Shown piece by piece: positions 5,599-5,937 of a stretch of DNA of 5,937 nt. Under the pieces are notes generated by a model. That model ran no database searches. It was given only the letters and a program-made list of their open reading frames with translations, and had not been told where the DNA came from. A program made the translations under genes and the position numbers. The stretch's first letter is position 1, and each line of letters begins with the position of its first letter. The DNA comes from Candidatus Dojkabacteria bacterium UBA2222 (GTDB lineage Bacteria > Patescibacteriota > Dojkabacteria > SC72). The stretch lies in assembly GCA_002328465.1 (NCBI GenBank), contig DCUE01000015.1, positions 1-5,937 of the forward strand, written 5' to 3'.

Positions 5599-5604
5599 TA
5601 TAAT
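5599..5604 (+). promoter_or_regulatory. Consensus -10 box for the secreted protein gene
   Basis: A perfect TATAAT ends only seven bases before the ATG at 5612. A transcript starting six to eight bases after the box would begin at the start codon itself. No Shine-Dalgarno sequence is present (TGTTAAAT precedes ATG). A -35 element would have to lie inside the preceding terminator hairpin, where only a poor match (GTGCAA) is found. Confidence 0.6.
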
Positions 5605-5611
5605 GTTAAAT

Positions 5612-5937
5612 ATGAAAAAAATATATATATTAATTCTTCTCTCCTTTCTGTTTACTTTCATCCCATCCATGGTAAATGCTCAAGAGGAGGTTTCTTATAA
5701 AGGGATTGTAAAAGGTAATAATGAGATACCGTGTTCCGAAGTCATAAATGAAACATATATATGCTTTGAATATATTGTTGAGATAGAGGAATCAGAAGAG
5801 GAAAAAACTACTATGCCTATATTCTCCGAAACAGAGAAGCCAAAATTTCTCGAGGGAGATAGGGTATATGTAACTTCTGTTAGTGATGAATACGGGAATG
5901 AGGCTTGGAGTATTACTGGGTATGATAGAAATTCTTC
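5612..5937 (+). CDS. Secreted protein, probable YibE/F-family N-terminus (cut by window edge)
   Basis: The frame is open from the ATG at 5612 to the window end, giving 108 complete codons of a longer gene. Residues 1-23 are a clear signal peptide: MKKIYIL, a hydrophobic core, then an NA-Q cleavage site. The mature part is acidic, with a glutamate-rich stretch (EIEESEEEK) near residues 60-68. It ends with EGDRVYVTSVSDEYGNEAWS and then ITGYDR. This segment resembles the 'GD.V.V...D..GN...YI.D..R' strand pattern found in YibE/F-like membrane proteins, just before their multi-helix part. If so, several membrane helices should follow outside the window. The match is from remembered family patterns only, so a different secreted beta-rich protein is possible. 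Confidence 0.6.
   Translation, partial: MKKIYILILLSFLFTFIPSMVNAQEEVSYKGIVKGNNEIPCSEVINETYICFEYIVEIEESEEEKTTMPIFSETEKPKFLEGDRVYVTSVSDEYGNEAWSITGYDRNS

Overview
This is an AT-rich, tightly packed bacterial window. It has a Sec-type surface-protein toolkit (sortase, membrane-anchored Ig-like protein), a shortened trigger factor next to clpP, almost no Shine-Dalgarno sites, and -10 boxes lying only 4-8 bases before several start codons. I infer a member of the Patescibacteria/CPR, possibly Dojkabacteria- or Microgenomates-like. No 16S or other decisive marker is present, so the placement is tentative. The standard stop codons explain all reading frames, so no alternative genetic code is needed.

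Bases 1-1700 look like an accessory region. Three small unrelated genes each sit between related direct repeats of about 60 bp: a P-loop small-molecule-kinase-like protein (+), a four-helix membrane protein (-) and a DUF5655-type protein with a zinc-ribbon-like N-terminus (-). The repeats lie near 5-50, 597-664 and 1197-1264. A fourth, partial copy at 1677-1705 overlaps the 3' end of a tRNA-Val(GAC) gene. The boundary sequence also carries an extended -10 promoter that starts the next gene. The arrangement resembles a small array of one-gene cassettes inserted one after another at a tRNA 3' end. It is the strongest candidate here for something undescribed.

Bases 1698-4533 are a minus-strand block of core genes. 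In transcription order these are a class D/E-like sortase, a trigger factor that lacks the FKBP-type PPIase domain, the ClpP protease, a 101-residue protein of unknown function, and tRNA-Val with its own promoter. Trigger factor plus ClpP is a classic protein-folding and turnover pair; the sortase upstream makes this order less usual.

Bases 4534-4628 are a divergent promoter region. To the right, on the plus strand, is a 306-residue protein with an N-terminal membrane helix, two Ig-like beta domains and a C-terminal tail that resembles a non-canonical sortase sorting signal. An intrinsic terminator (5569-5597) follows. Its T-tract runs almost directly into the -10 box of the last gene, which encodes a secreted protein resembling the N-terminus of the YibE/F family and is cut off by the window edge.
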